Source of the DNA: CAXBNB01 sp040151475
GTDB taxonomy: Bacteria; Bacteroidota; Bacteroidia; Cytophagales; Cyclobacteriaceae
DNA: 64,000 bases
Direction: 5' to 3'
NCBI RefSeq assembly: GCF_040151475.1
Contig: NZ_JBDKWG010000139.1
Span: 181,568 to 245,567, forward strand
Positions 61,661 through 64,000 of the stretch are shown in pieces; the first letter of the stretch is position 1, and each line of letters starts with the position of its first letter. The position numbers and the translations under genes are program-made. The notes under the pieces are model-generated. The model was not told the origin of the DNA and did no database searches. It saw nothing but the letters and a program-made list of their open reading frames with translations.

Positions 61661-61851
61661 TTTACTCAGTTTGTAAGATGATACTTATTTGGGGAATACG
61701 GGGCAATACGCTCTATCCATCGTATTGGATGCATAACTCAAATTCGCTGTTTAAGGAATAAGGAAATCATATTCCTTATCTATGGGATACTTCCTCCGCA
61801 GGTATGACGCACTCACAAGCGGCCTTCGTCATTTCTGCGGAGGCAGAAACC
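61661..61851. repeat. TA-patch repeat E, copy 1
   Basis: Starts TTTACTCAGTTTGTAAGATG, contains GGGGAATACGGGGCAATACG, TCAAATTCGCTGTTTAAGGA and CCGCAGGTATGACG, and ends in GCGGCCTTCGTC. Copies 2 and 3 are at 62584-62790 and 63411-63608. This copy lies beyond the 3' end of the broken toxin gene. Confidence 0.85.
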
Positions 61852-61890
61852 TCAATAAAAAAAATGCCAAGGACAGTGGTTTCATCCTTT

Positions 61891-62333
61891 TTAGAAACTA
61901 ATATTTCCCGGATCTCTGCTGGTATGAAAAACATCCAGTATCATCACAGCTTCCGGGGTAACTTCATAAATGATTTTATAACTCCAGATTACCTTGAACC
62001 GATAATTCCCGGGTTCATTTTTTAGATAAGGGTCTTCAGCAAACTTTTCAGGAAAAATATTCAGGTTCTTGGCTGATTTAGTTATTTCATTCCGGACTTT
62101 TCTTGCCCCGCCAAGAGATTCTCTTTTTTTTTGATATAATAGACATTATCACGGTTGATTGTGCATAGAGAGATTACAAGATTTTTTTCTCCAAAATTAG
62201 CAATGAATTGGCGGTTTTTTTAAGAGCAAAATTCTCCATAATAAATCAACCGTGATAATGTCTAATTGTAGATACTTTTTAAGGCATATTTAGCATCATC
62301 ATCCCAGATGATCTTGAGTTTCTTTTTTACCAT
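61891..62333 (-). pseudogene. RelE/ParE-family toxin gene split by a MITE
   Basis: Read on the minus strand, ATG at 62333 begins MVKKKLKIIWDDDAKYALKS, a normal ParE-type N-terminus, and stops (TAG) where the inverted-repeat element at 62140-62264 begins. Beyond the element the frame resumes as KRESLGGARKVRNEITKSAK and ends with FKVIWSYKIIYEV and ILDVFHTSRDP, the conserved toxin C-terminus. Rejoining the halves also needs a shift in a nine-A run beside the insertion. The 5' end overlaps the antitoxin gene by seven bases. The toxin is inactive as it stands. Confidence 0.85.
62140..62264. mobile_element. MITE-like element inserted in the toxin gene, TA target site
   Basis: Perfect inverted repeats of 19 bases (GACATTATCACGGTTGATT at one end), each bordered by TA, which gives 21 matching bases including the TA. 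The whole element is 125 bases with no coding capacity. TA duplication is the mark of the IS630/mariner group, so it was probably mobilised by such a transposase. Confidence 0.85.
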
Positions 62334-62563
62334 TGTTCCATTTCCTTCTCAAGGTCTTCCTGAGTAGTGAAATTTCCGGCTTTTATATTAGATTTGGCCT
62401 CCTTAACTCTATCTTTAAAAGTTTGCACACTCATAGGTTTTCCCGGCAAAGTATAGTCTTCTTCAAAATATGCTTTGGCCATAGCTTGCATCATGTGCAG
62501 AAGCTTTTTATCCCCCTGTTTTACATATTCGTGTAGTTCTTCTCTTAATTGTGCTGTGCCCAT
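62327..62563 (-). CDS. Antitoxin-like protein of the broken TA pair
   Basis: Seventy-eight residues, start MGTAQLREELHEYVKQGDKK, end TTQEDLEKEMEQW. Helical N-terminus and an acidic, tryptophan-ended tail are usual for Bacteroidota antitoxins that precede a ParE/RelE toxin. Its stop overlaps the split toxin gene start by seven bases. It remains intact although its toxin is disrupted. Confidence 0.8.
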   Translation of the reverse strand: MGTAQLREELHEYVKQGDKKLLHMMQAMAKAYFEEDYTLPGKPMSVQTFKDRVKEAKSNIKAGNFTTQEDLEKEMEQW

Positions 62564-62583
62564 AATTCTTAAAGTCTTTTCCC

Positions 62584-62790
62584 AAAGTTAACGATTTCAA
62601 TATTTATTCAGTTTACTGTATGATACTTATTTTGGGGAATACGGGGCAATACGCTCTTTCCATCATATTGGATGTAAAACTCAAATTCGCTGTTAAGGAA
62701 TAAGGAAATCATATTCTTTCTCTATGGGGATACTGCCTACGCAGGTATGACGGTATTCACAAGCGGCCTTCGTAGGCAGGCGAGACGCAT
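62584..62790. repeat. TA-patch repeat E, copy 2 (upstream of the first antitoxin)
   Basis: Begins AAGTTAACGATTTCAATATT and continues as copy 1. Located 21 bases 5' of the antitoxin start, so its first part must carry that promoter. The same upstream segment recurs before the second antitoxin. Confidence 0.85.
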
Positions 62791-62845
62791 TGAACCAGTT
62801 TTTCTTTTTTGTGCAATTTGGGACTAGAGTGGCGAAGTATTGTAT

Positions 62846-63193
62846 CTAGTTGTTTTCGGTTATTCTTTGAGAATTCATCTTTGTGGGAAAAAAATCTGTC
62901 ACATATACAATGGATTTGTCTTCATTAATATGGTAGATGATTTTGAGTTCAAAGTGCTTGGTTTCTCGGTGAAGTATAAATCTGAAAGTCTCTTTTAATT
63001 CTTCCAGGTATTTCTCTTTTCTTCCTCTACTTGGTTTTTTATCTAATGTTCCCACTGTTGTGAAAATATTTTCATCAACTTCAATTGCCCGTTTAAAGCT
63101 AAAGTTATCGTAAATGTAAGGCAAGACGATTTCATGATAACGGTTCTTTGCTGGTCGAGTAATTTCTATTTTGAATACTTTTTCTTGATCCAT
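62846..63193 (-). CDS. ParE/RelE-family toxin
   Basis: Protein of 115 residues with the ParE/RelE-fold order: VFKIEITRPAKNRYHEIVLP, a helical pair with ENIFTTVGTLDKKPSRGRK, RFILHRETKHFELKIIYHI and a final strand VYVTDFFPTKMNS. It would poison gyrase or translation when free of its antitoxin. Start overlaps the antitoxin gene by 28 bases. Confidence 0.82.
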   Translation of the reverse strand: MDQEKVFKIEITRPAKNRYHEIVLPYIYDNFSFKRAIEVDENIFTTVGTLDKKPSRGRKEKYLEELKETFRFILHRETKHFELKIIYHINEDKSIVYVTDFFPTKMNSQRITENN

Positions 63194-63381
63194 TGCTTGT
63201 TCTCTTTTCTAAATTCATCCATTGACAAAACATCCCCCTCCTCTATCGCTTTAAGCGATTCTTCTGCTCGTGACTCCACCTCTGCCTGGATAATTAGTTG
63301 CTCCATTCTTTGCAATGTTGATACTTCCTGAATTTTCATTAAACGATCAATTAGACCTAATTTTATTGTTTCCGTTTTCAT
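63166..63381 (-). CDS. Antitoxin of the intact TA pair
   Basis: Seventy-one residues: MKTETIKLGLIDRLMKIQEV followed by an acidic helical region and SMDEFRKENKQWIKKKYSK. It reads first in the operon and overlaps the toxin by 28 bases, the usual antitoxin-toxin coupling. It likely binds the toxin and its own promoter in repeat E copy 3. Confidence 0.8.
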   Translation of the reverse strand: MKTETIKLGLIDRLMKIQEVSTLQRMEQLIIQAEVESRAEESLKAIEEGDVLSMDEFRKENKQWIKKKYSK

Positions 63382-63410
63382 ACTATTCTAATTTAGAAAG
63401 ACCTTCTGTA

Positions 63411-63608
63411 AAACTAATGATTTCAATATTTATTCAGTTTGTAAGATGATACTTATTTTTGGGGAATACGGGGCAATATGCTCTTTCCATCATATTGGAT
63501 GTAAAACTCAAATTCGCTGTTAAGGAATAAGGAAATCATATTCCTTCTCTATGGGATACCTGCCTACGCAGGTATGACGGTATTCACAAGCGGCTTTCGT
63601 AATTTCTC
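63411..63608. repeat. TA-patch repeat E, copy 3 (upstream of the second antitoxin)
   Basis: Begins AACTAATGATTTCAATATTT, then GTAAGATGATACTTATTTTT and the common core ending GCGGCTTTCGT. Lies 30 bases 5' of the second antitoxin start, in the same place as copy 2 before the first. After it, bases 63609-63861 hold only dispersed repeat fragments. Confidence 0.85.
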
Positions 63609-63816
63609 AGGAGAAAGGAAAGCTTAGCAAAAAATGAGATCTTTCCTGTCTGCCATGGACAGGCAGGCGCTACACTCAAGATGACAAAGGTTACAACCTG
63701 CTCTTCCTTGTCATTCTGATCGCAGTGAAGAATCTAAACAGTTACGCAATATAATCGTGCGCCATTGATATTATTTTAACGATCTCTTTTTTCTACTGGA
63801 TACGGTTGGGTGATAT

Positions 63817-63849
63817 AAACCTATAAGGTTTTAAAAACCTTATAGGTTT
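63817..63849. repeat. Perfect palindrome beside the insertion sequence
   Basis: Sixteen-base arms (AAACCTATAAGGTTTT with its complement) around a single base. It is a common Bacteroidota hairpin type, located 13 bases from the IS end. Confidence 0.8.
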
Positions 63850-63861
63850 GATGAAAAGGGA

Positions 63862-64000
63862 TGGACTTACAACAAAAAACCGGACAAAAAGTTAAGCGCA
63901 TATTGAACAATTAATTTTCCCATATTGTTCGGGGGTTTTATACCCTAGATATGAGTGTTTTCTTTTACGGTTGTACCAGATTTCTATAAACTCAAACACA
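63862..64000 (-). mobile_element. IS3-family insertion sequence, one end and transposase tail, cut by the window
   Basis: The minus-strand frame 63892-63999 gives the end of an IS3-family OrfB transposase: FEFIEIWYNRKRKHSYLGYK, TPEQYGKIN, then stop. The left end of the element is placed near 63862 (TGGACTTACAAC ... CGGACAAAAAG), which fits the TG-starting terminal repeat of IS150/IS3 relatives. The rest, including the DDE core, is outside the window. Confidence 0.88.
63892..63999 (-). CDS. IS3-family transposase OrfB, C-terminal fragment
   Basis: Thirty-five codons plus stop, open to the window edge. The WYNRKRKHSYLGYKTPEQY motif is the conserved end of the rve integrase domain in IS3-family OrfB proteins. 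It is partial because of the window boundary, not because of damage that can be seen. Confidence 0.9.
   Translation of the reverse strand: MFEFIEIWYNRKRKHSYLGYKTPEQYGKINCSICA

Noticed and set aside
61804..62025. Plus-strand 73-codon frame
   Set aside because: It is antisense to the 3' half of the split toxin gene and part of repeat E.
61661..63608. CRISPR-like array from three evenly placed repeats
   Set aside because: Repeats are ~190 bases and separated by whole genes, unlike CRISPR repeats and spacers; no cas genes.

Overview
The window looks like a chromosomal stretch from a marine-type Bacteroidota, most likely Cytophagales. It has an AT-rich genome, few recognisable Shine-Dalgarno sequences, several genes that fit best with TTG starts, many SpII lipoproteins, and typical Bacteroidota families: DUF1080 hydrolase domains, Bat proteins, aspartylglucosaminidase, FucP-type sugar permease and an ECF sigma/membrane-protein pair. 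I saw no rRNA, tRNA or CRISPR array.

Layout. Bases 1-8600 hold the end of an AraC regulator and a six-gene forward operon: a zinc alcohol dehydrogenase of the RspB/LgoD type, altronate dehydratase, tagaturonate reductase, an L-fucose-dehydrogenase-type SDR, a FucP-type permease and a lipoprotein. Together these read as uptake and oxidation of L-galactose (or a similar sugar) through L-galactonate, tagaturonate and altronate. Bases 8600-14600 form an accessory island. It holds a TIR-like/SLATT two-gene module (a predicted NAD-signalling immune system with a membrane effector), a 60-residue protein, a conserved hypothetical, an S41 peptidase lipoprotein, a small exported protein and a truncated lipoprotein. 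These are separated by diverged direct repeats, palindromes and attC-like foldbacks. Bases 14600-33400 carry ordinary chromosomal genes: PIG-L deacetylase, PAP2-like phosphatase, sugar isomerase, sirtuin, ligA, dapA, pdhB, TPR proteins, a sulfite-dehydrogenase-like pair, a fatty acid hydroxylase, a sorbosone-type dehydrogenase and an orphan DUF433 antitoxin. Bases 33700-52900 hold a 1192-residue lipoprotein joining cytochrome, PA14, beta-propeller and DUF1080 domains, then an aspartylglucosaminidase, an esterase, an M1 peptidase, a sigma factor, an RNA helicase, guaA, pgi and two Bat genes.

Bases 53000-61530 form a second sugar-acid locus around a FadR/GntR regulator. On the minus strand are a 2-hydroxyacid dehydrogenase and a lactate-permease family transporter. 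On the plus strand are the regulator, an IlvD/Edd dehydratase, a GntP permease, a 2-keto-3-deoxygalactonate-type kinase and a KDPG-type aldolase. Three matches to the FadR-type operator TNGTNNNACNA lie between the divergent halves. The kinase and aldolase could also finish catabolism of the 2-keto-3-deoxy acid made by the first operon.

Bases 61600-64000 are a repeat-rich toxin-antitoxin patch. Three copies of a roughly 190-bp repeat alternate with two TA pairs. One toxin gene is split by a TA-flanked miniature inverted-repeat element. The window ends in the 3' end of an IS3-family transposase. Miniature inverted-repeat elements also lie at 37474-37613 and 52903-53014.
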